From Pseudoalteromonas rubra (lineage in GTDB: Bacteria > Pseudomonadota > Gammaproteobacteria > Enterobacterales > Alteromonadaceae): a stretch of 64,000 bases of DNA. The stretch spans positions 248,001-312,000 of the forward strand of contig NZ_AHCD03000027.1 of NCBI RefSeq assembly GCF_000238295.3, written 5' to 3'. Positions within the stretch are counted from its first letter, which is position 1. Each line of letters begins with the position of its first letter. Of the stretch, positions 63,222 through 64,000 are shown piece by piece. A program made the translations under genes and the position numbers. The notes under the pieces are model-generated. The model searched no databases, was not told where the DNA came from, and saw only the letters and a list, made by a program, of their open reading frames with translations.

Positions 63222-63478
63222 TATTTTTCCTGTAAAAAAGACGGCTTCATCATGCCTAACCTGGAGAGGAGAAATCCTAGCGAATTTTTACAAAGTGATG
63301 AAAATAGAAATATTTTAGAACGATTAGGCTATGAAATTGCACGCAAAATTCTGAATCTAGTACTTATTTTTATCTGAACTACCAGACAGAGATGAAATAG
63401 GAAACAAGGTGAAAATGCAAAAGAAACACGTTATTTGTGTGGAGCGTCTGGCCGCAGGGCGCGGCCAGACAATCCTCT

Positions 63479-64000
63479 TTATTGCTCTGCGGCCTGTTTT
63501 GCCAGGTACTCGTCGTAGGTGCCCTGGAAGTCAATGATCTGACCGTCTTTGATTTCCCAGATACGAGTCGCCAAAGAGGAGACGAACTGGCGGTCGTGCG
63601 ATACGAAGAACAAGGTGCCTTCGTATTGCTCCAGTGCCATATTCAGTGATTCGATAGACTCCATGTCCATGTGGTTAGTTGGCTCATCCATCAGCAGAAT
63701 GTTTGGCTTGTGCATCATCAGTTTGCCAAACAGCATTCGGCCCTGCTCACCTCCGGAAATCACTTTCACTGATTTCTTAATGTCGTTTTGCGAGAACAAC
63801 ATACGACCGAGGAAACCGCGAACCACCTGCTCGTCGTCACCTTCCTGTTGCCATTGCTCCATCCACTGGAACAGGTCCAGGTCTTTCTCGAACTCGTCCG
63901 CGTGATCCTGAGCATAGTAACCAATGTTGGCATTTTCTGACCATTTAAACGCCCCCGATTTTGGCGCCATGCGGCCAGCCAGGGTATTCAGCAGGGTGGT
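63479..64000 (-). CDS. ybiT: ABC-F ATPase YbiT, 5' partial
   Basis: The frame stays open to the right edge of the window; 174 residues are seen, beginning TTLLNTLAG just after the second Walker A. Visible are NANIGYYAQDHADEFE, the signature SGGEQGRMLFGKLMM, Walker B LLMDEPTNHMDMESIESLN and switch FFVSHDRQFVSSLATRIWE. The end IDFQGTYDEYL matches YbiT of E. coli. ABC-F proteins act on translating ribosomes. Confidence 0.92.
   Translation of the reverse strand, partial: TTLLNTLAGRMAPKSGAFKWSENANIGYYAQDHADEFEKDLDLFQWMEQWQQEGDDEQVVRGFLGRMLFSQNDIKKSVKVISGGEQGRMLFGKLMMHKPNILLMDEPTNHMDMESIESLNMALEQYEGTLFFVSHDRQFVSSLATRIWEIKDGQIIDFQGTYDEYLAKQAAEQ

Overview
The window looks like chromosomal DNA of a marine gammaproteobacterium, most likely Pseudoalteromonas or a close relative. 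This rests on the mix of families seen here (Fur-boxed TonB receptor, HscC/J-protein pair, ArfA, YbiT, secreted beta-propeller and sortilin-like proteins, CadC/ToxR-type membrane regulators), on moderate GC content, and on dispersed palindromic intergenic repeats. No species assignment is possible without a search. No rRNA, tRNA, CRISPR array, phage or intact insertion sequence was found.

Layout. 0-10 kb: 3' end of a cystatin-like gene, an exported protein, an FN3/di-haem peroxidase, a very long leucine-rich-repeat lipoprotein, small exported or lipid-anchored proteins, DUF523, DUF3088 and a frameshifted DUF6482 gene. 10-25 kb: ordinary housekeeping and accessory genes. These include a ChaN-like haem lipoprotein, FetB-like permease, nitronate monooxygenase, alpha/beta hydrolase, ArfA with its RNase III-type hairpin, an ArsR/NIPSNAP/ABM cluster, a TPR sensor kinase, a DsbC-like protein, a winged-helix/TPR regulator, a PanS-like transporter and HscC with its J-protein. 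25-27.5 kb: a citrulline hydrolase (CtlX) and amino-acid symporter pair.

27.4-31.1 kb is a 3.6-kb non-coding array of two related units, A (146 bp) and B (154 bp), interrupted by a 420-bp duplicate of the symporter 3' end. Each unit folds into several hairpins, and one hairpin shows compensatory changes between A and B. It starts at the symporter terminator.

31.5-44.2 kb is the most striking block. Four large exported proteins share the order beta-propeller, cohesin-like domain, carboxypeptidase-regulatory-like domain, type I dockerin. Two small membrane-anchored proteins with a cohesin-like domain are interleaved, a degraded fifth 3' end lies upstream, and a NarL-type response regulator heads the block. 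All are on the minus strand, with strong hairpins after each dockerin gene. Carrying a dockerin and a cohesin-like domain in one chain suggests head-to-tail assembly capped by the membrane cohesin proteins. One dockerin gene (1106 aa) is a mosaic made by recombination with its neighbour.

44-64 kb: GFA protein, Fur-regulated TonB receptor, LysE exporter, sortilin/VPS10-like secreted protein, two GNAT acetyltransferases, MmcQ/YjbR, a CadC-type regulator, then a 1225-bp tandem duplication carrying a DUF1295 gene and part of a sterol-desaturase-family gene next to a MITE-like palindrome. The window closes with secreted proteins, a formylglycine-generating-enzyme-like protein and the 3' end of ybiT.
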